Origin: Pseudomonas lurida
GTDB lineage: Bacteria; Pseudomonadota; Gammaproteobacteria; Pseudomonadales; Pseudomonadaceae
Reading direction: 5' to 3'
DNA length: 64,000 nt
Assembly (NCBI RefSeq): GCF_013522705.1
Contig: NZ_JAAMRE010000006.1
Span: forward strand, 124,001 to 188,000
The notes beneath the pieces were generated by a model. The model was not told where the DNA came from, made no database searches, and saw only the letters and a program-made list of their open reading frames with translations. A program made the translations under genes and the position numbers. The first letter of the stretch is position 1. Each line of letters opens with the position of its first letter. Below are positions 56,440 to 64,000 of this stretch, in pieces.

Positions 56440-57234
56440 TTGGCCATGGACACCCCTTCGACTGCCGGCGCACAACTGCGCCAATTGCGCCGCCGCGCCA
56501 AGCTGAGCCAGTTGGAACTGGCGCTGGTCACCGGTGTGTCCCAGCGCCATCTCAGTTGCGTCGAAACCGGCCGCGCGAGGGCCAGCCCCGGCACGCTGCA
56601 TAACCTGCTCAGCGCGCTGGACGCACCGTTGGAGCAGTGCAACCGCGTGTTCCTGGCGGCCGGCTACGCGCCGCGCTATACCGCCACTGCGCTCGCCGCG
56701 CCCGGCATGGCGGCGGTTCGCGAAGCCGTCAGCCATGTGCTGCATGCCAACAACCCCGCGCCGGCGATCCTGCTGGGCAGTCATTGGGAGGTACTGGCCG
56801 CCAATGCCAGCACTGGGGTGTTGTTTGAACTGGTCGGGATCGCGCCCCAAGCCACTGACGGCCTGAACCTGATGGCCACGCTGCTACAGCCGGGCGGCCT
56901 GGGCGATCACTTGATCAATGCCGAAGAAATCCGCAGCGTGGCTTGGCAACGCGCCAGCCGCGAAGCGTTGGGTAACCCCGAGTTGGCCACGCTGTTGGCC
57001 GGCTTGCCGGCGCCGGACGTCACCGAATTGCCAGCGTCTATGCCGCCGCTGGTGCTGACGCGCGTCCGTTCGCGCCGGGGCGAGTTGAGCTTCCTATCGA
57101 CCTTCACCACCTTCGGCATGCCCCAGGACATCACCCTCACCTCCTTGCGCATCGAACACCTGATCCCCGCCGATGCGCACACGTGGGAAGTAATGCGCGG
57201 TGCCTATGCGGACTATTGCGCGCTGGTTTTGTGA
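56440..57234 (+). CDS. XRE-family regulator with MmyB-like ligand domain
   Basis: This is a 264-aa regulator. The N-terminal helix-turn-helix is LRQLRRRAKLSQLELALVTGVSQRHLSCVETGRARAS; the C-terminal half is an MmyB-like PAS-type ligand domain (NNPAPAILLGSHWEVLAANASTGVLF, then HTWEVMRGAYADYCALVL). The TTG at 56440 is 7 nt from a GGAGG and is the best start; the ATG at 56446 is only 6 nt further and may be the true one. It is divergent from the DUF2834 gene and upstream of the amidase gene. Confidence 0.9.
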   Translation: MAMDTPSTAGAQLRQLRRRAKLSQLELALVTGVSQRHLSCVETGRARASPGTLHNLLSALDAPLEQCNRVFLAAGYAPRYTATALAAPGMAAVREAVSHVLHANNPAPAILLGSHWEVLAANASTGVLFELVGIAPQATDGLNLMATLLQPGGLGDHLINAEEIRSVAWQRASREALGNPELATLLAGLPAPDVTELPASMPPLVLTRVRSRRGELSFLSTFTTFGMPQDITLTSLRIEHLIPADAHTWEVMRGAYADYCALVL

Positions 57235-57291
57235 AATATCTGTCCGTAGACTGCCGCCATACCTCCCCTCTGAAGGCGGCGAAAAAACGTG

Positions 57292-58998
57292 ATGCAAGTT
57301 ACTGAAGTTTCCATTGCCCAGCTGCGCGCGGCGCTTGAATCCGGCCAGACCACTGCCGTTGAACTGGTCAAGGCCTACCTGGCGCGGATCGATGCCTATG
57401 ACGGTCCGCAAACGGCCACCGCGCTGAACGCCGTGGTGGTGCGCAATCCCCAGGCGCTGGAAGAAGCGCGGGCGTCCGATGCGCGGCGAGCCAAGGGTGA
57501 GACCCTTGGGCCATTGGATGGCATTCCTTACACGGCCAAGGACAGTTACCTGGTCAAAGGCCTCACAGCGGCCTCCGGCAGCCCGGCGTTCGCCAAGCTG
57601 ATGGCCTGTCGTGACGCGTTCACCATCGAACGCCTGCGCGCCGGTGGTGCGATCTGCCTGGGCAAGACCAATATGCCGCCGATGGCCAATGGCGGTATGC
57701 AGCGCGGCGTGTACGGCCGTGCCGAGAGCCCCTACAACGCCGATTACCTGACCGCGCCGTTCGCCTCCGGCTCGTCCAACGGTGCCGGTACCGCGACGGC
57801 GGCCAGTTTCGCCGCGTTCGGCCTGGCTGAAGAAACCTGGTCCAGCGGCCGTGGCCCGGCCTCCAACAACGGTCTATGTGCCTACACGCCGTCACGCGGG
57901 GTGATTTCGGTGCGCGGCAACTGGCCGTTGACCCCGACCATGGACGTGGTGGTGCCGTTTGCACGCACCATGGCCGACCTGCTGGAAGTGCTCGACGTGG
58001 TGGTCGCCGAAGACCCCGACACCCGTGGCGACCTGTGGCGCCTGCAACCCTGGGTGCCGATCCCCAGCGTTACCTCGGTGCGCCCTGCTTCCTATGCTGA
58101 ACTGGCTGTCGACAGCACAACCCTGGCGGGTAAACGCTTCGGCGTGCCACGTATGTATATCAATGCCGACCCTGAGGCCGGCACCAGCGAAAAACCCGGT
58201 ATCGGTGGCCCGACCGGGCAGAAGATCCACACCCGCGCGAGCGTGATTGACCTGTGGCAGGCCGCGCGCCAGGCGTTGGAAGCTGCCGGCGCGGAAGTGG
58301 TCGAGGTGGATTTCCCGCTGGTGTCCAACTGCGAAGGCGACCGCCCGGGCGCACCGACGGTGTTTACCCGTGGCCTGGTGTCCAAGCAGTTCCTGCACGA
58401 TGAATTGTGGGAGCTTTCCGCATGGGCCTTCGACGATTTCCTGCGCGCCAATAACGACCCGGCCCTCAACCGCCTGGCGGACGTCGACGGCCCGCAGATT
58501 TTCCCCCACGACCCCGGCACCCTGCCCAACCGCGAAGACGACCTCGCGGCCGGCATGGACGAGTACGTGCGCATGGCCCAGCGCGGTATCACGCCGTGGA
58601 ATGAAATCGCCAGCGTCCCCGACGGCCTTCGGGGCCTGGAACAGACCCGACGCATCGACCTGGAAGACTGGATGGACAGCCTCGGCCTCGACGCGGTGCT
58701 GTTCCCCACCGTGGCCGACGTTGGCCCGGCGGATGCGGATATCAACGAAGCCAGTGCCGACATCGCCTGGAGCAACGGCATCTGGGTGGCCAACGGCAAC
58801 CTCGCCATCCGCCACCTGGGCGTGCCTACCGTCACCGTACCGATGGGCGTGATGGCGGATATCGGCATGCCGGTGGGGCTGACGTTTGCCGGTCGGGCAT
58901 ACGATGACTCGGCGTTGCTGCGCTACGCCTCGGCGTACGAAGCCACCGGCAGCAAACGCCTGATCCCACCGCGCACGCCGCCACTGAACGCACACTAA
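57292..58998 (+). CDS. Amidase signature family enzyme
   Basis: This 568-aa enzyme hydrolyses an amide bond of unknown substrate. The Ser-cisSer-Lys triad is visible: Lys83 (YTAKDSY), Ser161/Ser162 (FASGSSNG) and nucleophile candidate Ser185 in TWSSGRGPA, which aligns with the family motif DTGGS-x-R-x-PA although the two Gly before it are Trp and Ser. The replaced glycines are worth noting. ATG 57292 follows an in-frame GTG. It lies 57 bp after the XRE gene and could be under its control. Confidence 0.88.
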   Translation: MQVTEVSIAQLRAALESGQTTAVELVKAYLARIDAYDGPQTATALNAVVVRNPQALEEARASDARRAKGETLGPLDGIPYTAKDSYLVKGLTAASGSPAFAKLMACRDAFTIERLRAGGAICLGKTNMPPMANGGMQRGVYGRAESPYNADYLTAPFASGSSNGAGTATAASFAAFGLAEETWSSGRGPASNNGLCAYTPSRGVISVRGNWPLTPTMDVVVPFARTMADLLEVLDVVVAEDPDTRGDLWRLQPWVPIPSVTSVRPASYAELAVDSTTLAGKRFGVPRMYINADPEAGTSEKPGIGGPTGQKIHTRASVIDLWQAARQALEAAGAEVVEVDFPLVSNCEGDRPGAPTVFTRGLVSKQFLHDELWELSAWAFDDFLRANNDPALNRLADVDGPQIFPHDPGTLPNREDDLAAGMDEYVRMAQRGITPWNEIASVPDGLRGLEQTRRIDLEDWMDSLGLDAVLFPTVADVGPADADINEASADIAWSNGIWVANGNLAIRHLGVPTVTVPMGVMADIGMPVGLTFAGRAYDDSALLRYASAYEATGSKRLIPPRTPPLNAH

Positions 58999-59180
58999 CG
59001 TGTCCATCTGATTCTCGGCCAGGGGGAGGCAACGAGCATAGCGATGCGCCAGTTCGACAGGAAGCCGTACGTCCCCATGCACTGTATTAGGACGTCATAC
59101 CAGTTAAATCGAACACGAAGCGCCTTATATTCAGGGATATTTCAAAATTTAATTTCCTTACCCTTTCAAAATATTGCATG

Positions 59181-59206
59181 GTTGTACGACGACATCGAAT
59201 GTCGTC
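59181..59206 (+). promoter_or_regulatory. GntR/FadR-type operator and palindrome upstream of the NTF2-like gene
   Basis: GTTGTACGACGACAT repeats the 15-mer found before the sugar-acid transporter (43622) and contains an exact TNGTNNNACNA match. It continues into a perfect inverted repeat GACGACAT-CGA-ATGTCGTC (59188-59206). It ends 27 bp before the start codon. The gene-free space 58999-59233 shows nothing else. Confidence 0.55.
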
Positions 59207-59233
59207 TCTCTCAACAACAATAAGGAACGCCCC

Positions 59234-59665
59234 ATGCAGAATATGAAAGTGCTGATCGGTTTTCTGTGCCTGTTCAGCGGCTATGTCGCTGCCGCCCCCG
59301 CCGCCGATGACAAGGACGTCGCCCAAGCCGTCGACCACCTGACCCAAGCCATGCTGCACAAGGACATCAATCAGTTACAGGCCCTCACCGCCGAAAAGCT
59401 GACCTACGGCCACTCCAGCGGCAAGATTCAGAACAAGCAGGAATTCATCGCCGACATCGAGACCGGCCGCAGCGGCTTCAAGACTCTGGAAATGCAGAAG
59501 CAGACCATCACCTTGAGCGGCGATACCGCGCTGGTGCGCAATCACTTTCACGCCCAGGCGGTGAACAGCGGTGTCGAGGTGCCCACCGATATCGAGAACT
59601 TCCAGGTCTGGCAGAAACACAAAGGCCACTGGCTGCTGATCGGCCGTCAGGCCTTCAAGTTCTGA
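59234..59665 (+). CDS. Secreted NTF2-like (SnoaL/DUF4440) protein
   Basis: This is a 143-aa exported protein: signal peptide (MQNMKVLIGFLCLFSGYVAAA-PAA), then an NTF2-like cone fold with AVDHLTQAMLHKDINQLQALTAEKLTYGHSSGKIQNKQEFIADI and ending FQVWQKHKGHWLLIGRQAFKF, typical of DUF4440 proteins. Such domains bind or act on small molecules. AAGGA precedes the ATG. The operator shared with the sugar-acid transporter gene suggests joint control by a GntR-type protein encoded elsewhere. Confidence 0.88.
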   Translation: MQNMKVLIGFLCLFSGYVAAAPAADDKDVAQAVDHLTQAMLHKDINQLQALTAEKLTYGHSSGKIQNKQEFIADIETGRSGFKTLEMQKQTITLSGDTALVRNHFHAQAVNSGVEVPTDIENFQVWQKHKGHWLLIGRQAFKF

Positions 59666-59687
59666 TTCCCCGGTGAGCCGGCGCGGC

Positions 59688-61028
59688 TCACCACATCACG
59701 GCACTGCGCACCTTGAGCAATGCTTCGCGCAGTGCCGGCATGTCCACCGACCCCAGGGCCAGGCGCAGTGCATGCGGCACATGGGTCGAGACCGCGAACG
59801 GCTCGGCGGTGGACACCGACACGCCCTGGCGCTGCAGTTGCATCGCCACCTGATCGGCGCGGGCATCTTCGGCCAGGGGCAGCCATAAGAAATACGAAGA
59901 GGGATGAGCGGTGTAAGCCAGCCCCTTGAGCACCTGGGCCGCCAACGCCTGGCGCGCCCGCGCATCCTCGCGCTTTTGCGCTTCCAGCTGTGCCACGGTG
60001 CCGTCTTCGAGCCAACCCACGGCGATTGCGCTCATGACGCCGGGCACGTTCCAGGTGGTCGCCATGACGCTGCGCTCCAACGCCTTGACCCAGGCCGGTG
60101 GCGCGGCGACAAATCCTACCCGCAGGCCAGTGGCGACACTTTTGGATAACCCGCCGACATACACCGTGCGCTCCGGCGCCAGCCTGGCCACGGGTGGCGG
60201 CGCGTCCTCGGCGAGAAACGCGTAGGCCGCGTCCTCGATAATCATCAGATTGTGTTGTTGGGCGATGTGCACCAACCGCTCGCGCTGCGCCAGGTCCATT
60301 ACCCAGCCAAGTGGATTATGCAACGTCGGCATGCTGTACACCGCGCGCACCGGACGGCGACGACACAACGCCTGCAGGGCGTCCAGGTCCGGGCCGTGGG
60401 CGTTGGCCGGCAGGGCCAGGATTTCCAGGTGCAGCGTGTCGGCCAGCACCTTGAACCCCGAGTAGGTCAGCGCATCGACAGCAATCACATCGCCGGGCTT
60501 GAGCAGCGCCATCATCGTCACCGCCAGGCCATGTTGCGCGCCGCTGACCACCAGCACCTGGTCGGCGGTTACGCATAATCCGCGGCTAAGCAAATGCCGA
60601 GCGACAGCGGCGCGCTCGTGCACGCGGCCGGCGTGCGGCTGGTAACGCAGCAATGCCTCCAGGTCGCCCGACAGCGCCAACTGACGCAAAGCCGTGCGCA
60701 GCAGGTCAGCCTGACCAGGCAACGACGGGTAGTTGAAATTCAGGTCGAGCAGCCCCGCCGCCACGTTCATCTGCCCGCTGCCCTGCCCCGGCGGCAAGGC
60801 GATTTCACGCACAAACGTACCGCGTCCGGTTTCGCCACTGACCAGGCCCATGACCTCCAGCTCGGTGTACACCCGGCTCGCGGTGGCCAGCGCAAGGCCA
60901 TGTTCGGCGGCCAACTGACGGTGCGTGGGCAGCCGAGTACCGGGCGCCATCGCGCCTGAGCGAATTGCCTGGGCGAAGCGATCGACCAGCAGTTTGTAAC
61001 GGGCTCGTGGCATGCAAGGTGTATCCAT
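59688..61028 (-). CDS. MocR-type GntR-aminotransferase regulator
   Basis: This is a 446-aa regulator. The N-terminal GntR winged helix (RYKLLVDRFAQAIRSGAMAPGTRLPTHRQLAAEHGLALATASRVYTELEVMGLV) is fused to a fold-type I aminotransferase-like domain with a PLP-binding Lys in VGGLSKSVATGLRVG. MocR proteins bind PLP or amino compounds and usually regulate a divergent neighbour. Start 61028 (MDTPCMPRARY) leaves 74 bp to the divergent DMT transporter gene, the likely target. Confidence 0.93.
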   Translation of the reverse strand: MDTPCMPRARYKLLVDRFAQAIRSGAMAPGTRLPTHRQLAAEHGLALATASRVYTELEVMGLVSGETGRGTFVREIALPPGQGSGQMNVAAGLLDLNFNYPSLPGQADLLRTALRQLALSGDLEALLRYQPHAGRVHERAAVARHLLSRGLCVTADQVLVVSGAQHGLAVTMMALLKPGDVIAVDALTYSGFKVLADTLHLEILALPANAHGPDLDALQALCRRRPVRAVYSMPTLHNPLGWVMDLAQRERLVHIAQQHNLMIIEDAAYAFLAEDAPPPVARLAPERTVYVGGLSKSVATGLRVGFVAAPPAWVKALERSVMATTWNVPGVMSAIAVGWLEDGTVAQLEAQKREDARARQALAAQVLKGLAYTAHPSSYFLWLPLAEDARADQVAMQLQRQGVSVSTAEPFAVSTHVPHALRLALGSVDMPALREALLKVRSAVMW

Positions 61029-61102
61029 GACAATTTTTTGATTGTGCCAATGCTCGCTCCTAGGATGACGCCCACGCAACTTCTCTTTTTCAGGCAGACC
61101 TC

Positions 61103-61987
61103 ATGGAACATACGCTCGACACCCCGGACACCCGCGCACAGGGCTGGATCAACGGTTTTATCGGCGTGGTGATTTTCAGCGGTTCACTGCCGGCCACGCG
61201 CCTGGCGGTAATGGAATTCGACCCGGTGTTCCTGACCGTGATCCGCGCCACCCTCGCCGCGCTGCTCGCGGTAGTGCTGCTGTGGGTGTTCAAGGAAAAA
61301 CGCCCCACACGCCAACAGTGGCTGCCCCTGGTCATCGTTTCGCTGGGCGTGGTGATTGGTTTTCCCCTGCTGACTGCCCTGGCGCTGCAATACGTGACCT
61401 CAGCCCATTCCATTGTGTTTATCGGGCTGTTGCCGCTGGCCACGGCGGTGTTTGCGGTGTGGCGCGGTGGCGAGCGGCCGCGCCCGGTATTTTGGTTGTT
61501 CTCACTGTTGGGCAGCGCGCTGGTGGTGGGCTACGCCTTCGCGCAGGGCCTGACCGCCGCCCCGGCCGGTGACCTGCTGATGCTACTGGCGGTGCTGGTG
61601 TGCGGCCTGGGATACGCCGAGGGCGCCACGCTGTCGCGCAGCCTGGGCGGTTGGCAGGTGATCTGTTGGGCGCTGGTGGTGGCGCTGCCGGTAGTGGCGC
61701 CACTGAGCCTGCTGCTGGCGCCGTCGAGTGTCACCGCGATCAGCCTGCCGGCGTGGCTGAGCCTGGGCTACGTGGCGTTGTTCAGCATGTTGCTCGGCTT
61801 TGTATTCTGGTATCGCGGCCTCGCTCAGGGCGGTATCGCCGCGGTCGGCCAGTTGCAGTTACTGCAACCATTCTTCGGCCTGGCGCTGGCGGCTTGGCTG
61901 CTGCATGAACAGGTCAGCCCAGGCATGCTGTTGGTGACGCTGCTGGTGATCGCGTGCGTGGCGGGCGCCAGGCGTTTTGCGCGGTGA
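61103..61987 (+). CDS. DMT/EamA family transporter
   Basis: This 294-aa inner membrane protein has about ten helices arranged as two EamA repeats (about 12-140 and 155-290), with TVIRATLAALLAVVLLW, QYVTSAHSIVFIGLLPLATAVFAVWRGGERP and GYVALFSMLLGFVFWYRGLAQGGIAAVGQLQLLQPFFGL. It is probably an exporter of amino acids or metabolites. The divergent MocR gene probably regulates it. Confidence 0.92.
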   Translation: MEHTLDTPDTRAQGWINGFIGVVIFSGSLPATRLAVMEFDPVFLTVIRATLAALLAVVLLWVFKEKRPTRQQWLPLVIVSLGVVIGFPLLTALALQYVTSAHSIVFIGLLPLATAVFAVWRGGERPRPVFWLFSLLGSALVVGYAFAQGLTAAPAGDLLMLLAVLVCGLGYAEGATLSRSLGGWQVICWALVVALPVVAPLSLLLAPSSVTAISLPAWLSLGYVALFSMLLGFVFWYRGLAQGGIAAVGQLQLLQPFFGLALAAWLLHEQVSPGMLLVTLLVIACVAGARRFAR

Positions 61988-62086
61988 TACACCGTCTCTG
62001 GGCGGCATCATTACCTCAGCGTTTTATTCCCATTCCTCGTTTGTCCTGCTAAACAGAGTTATCGCCACGGAATAAAAGGATGCGAC

Positions 62087-62581
62087 ATGCACGCCCCTTC
62101 ACTGCAGGACACCACCGCGCCGGAAGGCGTCTGTTACGGCTGCGGCAGCAGCAATCCCCACGGCCTGCACATCAAGAGCCGCTGGGATGAAGACCGCGTC
62201 CATGTGATTGCCGAGCACCAGCCGGACGCCCGCTACTGCGGCTGGCCGGACTTGGTGTATGGCGGCCTGATCGCGATGCTGGTGGACTGCCACTCCAACT
62301 GGACCGCCATGGCTTATCACTACCAGGCCGAACAACGCGAACCCGGCAGCGAGCCGCGCATCGACTGCGTCACCGGCAACCTGGGCATCAAATTCATCAA
62401 GCCCACCCCCATGGGCGTACCGCTGACCTTACGCGCGCGGGTCGAGGGCGATGTCGGGCGCAAAACCCAGGTGATCTGCGAGGTGTACGCCGGCGGCGTA
62501 CTCACGGCCATCGGCGATTCGGTATTTGTGCGTGTCGATACCGGCCAGTTGGCCGCCGCTGCCCACGGTCGCACCGACTGA
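62087..62581 (+). CDS. PaaI-type hotdog thioesterase
   Basis: This 164-aa hotdog protein has an N-terminal CYGCGSSNPHGLHIKSRW segment with a Cys pair, a helix with VYGGLIAMLVDCHSNWTAM (the Asp as candidate catalytic residue) and NLGIKFIKPTPMGVPLTLRARVEG, as in PaaI/YbgC relatives. It likely hydrolyses an acyl-CoA; the substrate is unknown. It lies 44 bp before the dienelactone hydrolase gene and may share its transcript. Confidence 0.9.
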   Translation: MHAPSLQDTTAPEGVCYGCGSSNPHGLHIKSRWDEDRVHVIAEHQPDARYCGWPDLVYGGLIAMLVDCHSNWTAMAYHYQAEQREPGSEPRIDCVTGNLGIKFIKPTPMGVPLTLRARVEGDVGRKTQVICEVYAGGVLTAIGDSVFVRVDTGQLAAAAHGRTD

Positions 62582-62625
62582 ATCCGGGTACCTTTCACTG
62601 CCACCGTTTAGCGAGGACTGCATCG

Positions 62626-63513
62626 ATGGAACGCTTGAGCGCCAAAGACTTCGCCCCCGAACTGCTGGAACTCTATGACGGCTATGCCCATGGCACGATC
62701 AACCGTCGCGAGTTTCTCGACCGCGCCGCGCTGTTCACTTTCGGCGGGCTGACCGCGTCGGCGTTGCTGGCGGCGCTGAGCCCCGACTATGCCCTGGCCG
62801 AACAGGTGAAATTCACCGACCCTGCCATCGTCGCCGACTACATCACCTACCCCTCGCCTCAGGGCCACGGCACAGTACGCGGCTATCTGGTGCGCCCGAC
62901 ACATGCCAGCGGCAAGCTGCCGGCGGTGGTGGTGGTGCATGAAAATCGCGGTTTGAACCCCTATATCGAAGACGTCGCGCGGCGCCTGGCCAAGGCCGGA
63001 TTCATCGCCCTGGCGCCGGACGGCCTGACCTCGGTCGGCGGTTACCCCGGCAATGATGAAAAAGGCAAGGCGCTGCAAGAGCAAGTCGACCCGACCAAAC
63101 TGATGAACGATTTCTTCGCGGCCATCGAATGGCTGATGAAGCACGACAGCGGCAACGGTAAGGTCGGTATCACCGGTTTCTGTTATGGCGGCGGGGTAAC
63201 CAATGCGGCCGCGGTGGCCTATCCCGAACTGGGCGCTGCTGTGTCGTTTTATGGGCGCCAACCGGACACGAAGGACGTTGCACGCATCAAGGCGCCGATC
63301 ATGCTGCACTTCGGCGAGCTGGACACGCGCATCAACGAAGGCTGGCCGGCCTATGAACACGCGTTGAAGGCGGCCGGAACCCTCTATGAGGCGTATATCT
63401 ACCAGGGCGCCAACCATGGCTTTCACAACGACTCGACACCGCGTTACGACGACGCGGCGGCGAACCTGGCGTGGGAGCGCACATTGGGGTGGTTTCGCAA
63501 ATACCTGGCGTGA
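62626..63513 (+). CDS. Dienelactone hydrolase family protein with twin-arginine signal
   Basis: This 295-aa alpha/beta hydrolase has the DLH features: HENRG, nucleophile Cys186 in GFCYGGG, a catalytic Asp in HFGELDTRINEGWP and His in GANHGFHND. Near the N-terminus NRREFLDRAALFTFGGLTASALLAAL is a twin-arginine-type export signal (Arg27-Arg28), so the enzyme is probably exported folded to the periplasm, as in YghX-like relatives. Substrate unknown. Confidence 0.9.
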   Translation: MERLSAKDFAPELLELYDGYAHGTINRREFLDRAALFTFGGLTASALLAALSPDYALAEQVKFTDPAIVADYITYPSPQGHGTVRGYLVRPTHASGKLPAVVVVHENRGLNPYIEDVARRLAKAGFIALAPDGLTSVGGYPGNDEKGKALQEQVDPTKLMNDFFAAIEWLMKHDSGNGKVGITGFCYGGGVTNAAAVAYPELGAAVSFYGRQPDTKDVARIKAPIMLHFGELDTRINEGWPAYEHALKAAGTLYEAYIYQGANHGFHNDSTPRYDDAAANLAWERTLGWFRKYLA

Positions 63514-63521
63514 GAGCGACT

Positions 63522-63600
63522 GTGAGCGGGGTTGCCCGCCTGGAGCTGGAACATAAAACGCTTCTTGCAGTGAGCAGGCTTGCCCTGCTCATAACAGCAA
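63522..63600. repeat. Paired small hairpins, degenerate relative of the palindromic repeat
   Basis: GCGGGgttgCCCGC (63526-63539) and a perfect 8-bp stem TGAGCAGG/CCTGCTCA (63571-63591) lie between two convergent genes. The sequence tgagcaggcttgcc resembles the repeat family arms at 21979 and 28139. They may also end transcription from both sides, though no T-tract follows. Confidence 0.5.
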
Positions 63601-63608
63601 GCTGAGGG

Positions 63609-64000
63609 TCAGTGTTCCAGGGCATATCGCCGGCAGTGGTTGAGGTAGCCTTGCTCATGGCTGCCTACCAGTTGCACCACGCTGGTCCATAACCACGACG
63701 GCGCGTCCAGTTGCCGGGTGCGGTTCTCCTGGAGGACCGCCATCCAGGCCTTGCGGGTGGCGCGGTCCATCTGTCGGGCGTGGGCGATACCGACCACGCG
63801 GGCCAGGTAACCGGCGGCGTGCATGGCGTCGGTTTCGCTCAGTTCGTCCAGTTCCAGCTTCATGTCCTGGGGCAGCAGTTCCCGGATAAAAAAACCATGG
63901 TCCAAAAAGCGCGTCGCCACCATGCGTTCGCCCAATCCCGGCGACAACTGACGCGCGCCCTCAACCACGCGGCGACCATTGTCTCGTGGCATCTTCGCCC
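63609..64000 (-). CDS. DUF2252 family protein (C-terminal part, 5' end outside window)
   Basis: The frame stays open to the right edge, so the Met at 63992 is probably internal. About 130 codons are present. They contain RMVATRFLDHGFFIRELLPQDMKLELDEL and AAGYLARVVGIAHARQMD, which I recognise as the C-terminal part of DUF2252 proteins, a family related to kinase-like folds but with unknown activity. It is convergent with the dienelactone hydrolase gene. Confidence 0.75.
   Translation of the reverse strand, partial: AKMPRDNGRRVVEGARQLSPGLGERMVATRFLDHGFFIRELLPQDMKLELDELSETDAMHAAGYLARVVGIAHARQMDRATRKAWMAVLQENRTRQLDAPSWLWTSVVQLVGSHEQGYLNHCRRYALEH

Overview
The window is a GC-rich bacterial chromosome segment that looks like a fluorescent-group Pseudomonas. 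The evidence is a RocS/RocA/RocR-type signalling block, an assimilatory nitrate reductase fused to a CysJ-like flavoprotein, homologues of Fsr, ProP, Aer and UvsE, many c-di-GMP enzymes, and dispersed palindromic intergenic repeats ending in TGTGGTGAGC or similar. I found no tRNA, rRNA, CRISPR array, insertion sequence or prophage.

Region 1 (1-18.4 kb, all on the minus strand) is the most distinctive part. It holds two complete-looking chaperone-usher fimbrial operons with different gene orders, and a local signalling block. The block contains a 1215-residue BvgS/RocS-type hybrid kinase, two BvgA/RocA-type NarL-family response regulators, two REC-EAL (RocR-type) c-di-GMP phosphodiesterase-like proteins (one degenerate), and a small pseudo-receiver lacking the phospho-acceptor Asp. 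One response regulator is the fifth gene of fimbrial operon 1 and sits just upstream of operon 2. Short dyads of the form TAGGAA-N2-TTCCTA lie in front of nearly every transcription unit of the block. In front of both fimbrial operons a second copy lies exactly 22 bp closer to the gene, which is the spacing known for stacked BvgA dimers. A similar 22-bp-phased pair lies in front of a DUF2231/PQQ-type dehydrogenase operon at 40.4 kb. I infer a self-contained regulon controlling hierarchical fimbrial expression and local c-di-GMP.

Region 2 (18.5-28.4 kb) has small metabolic genes (GNAT, LysE exporter, VOC protein, lipoprotein), a block of 208-bp tandem palindromic repeats, an OsmC-YcaO fusion, an Aer-like aerotaxis receptor, a periplasmic protein of unknown function and a truncated isochorismatase-like pseudogene next to another palindromic repeat.

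Region 3 (28.4-35.8 kb) is assimilatory nitrate/nitrite reduction. nirBD diverges from the nitrate reductase-flavoprotein fusion. The roughly 500-bp space between them carries back-to-back sigma-54-type promoters, each followed by an intrinsic terminator before the start codon, a layout typical of NtrC activation plus NasT-type antitermination.

Region 4 (36-64 kb) is ordinary accessory content: a dCache chemoreceptor, a uvsE-kinase-nucleotidyltransferase operon, a DUF2231/sorbosone-dehydrogenase pair, transporters (ExuT-like, ProP-like, DHA1-type, Fsr, DMT), several paired regulators (two AraC, XRE/MmyB-like, MocR), two more c-di-GMP enzymes, an amidase, a thioesterase, a dienelactone hydrolase and a partial DUF2252 gene at the right edge. 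Two distant promoters (43.6 and 59.2 kb) share the same 15-bp GntR/FadR-type operator sequence.
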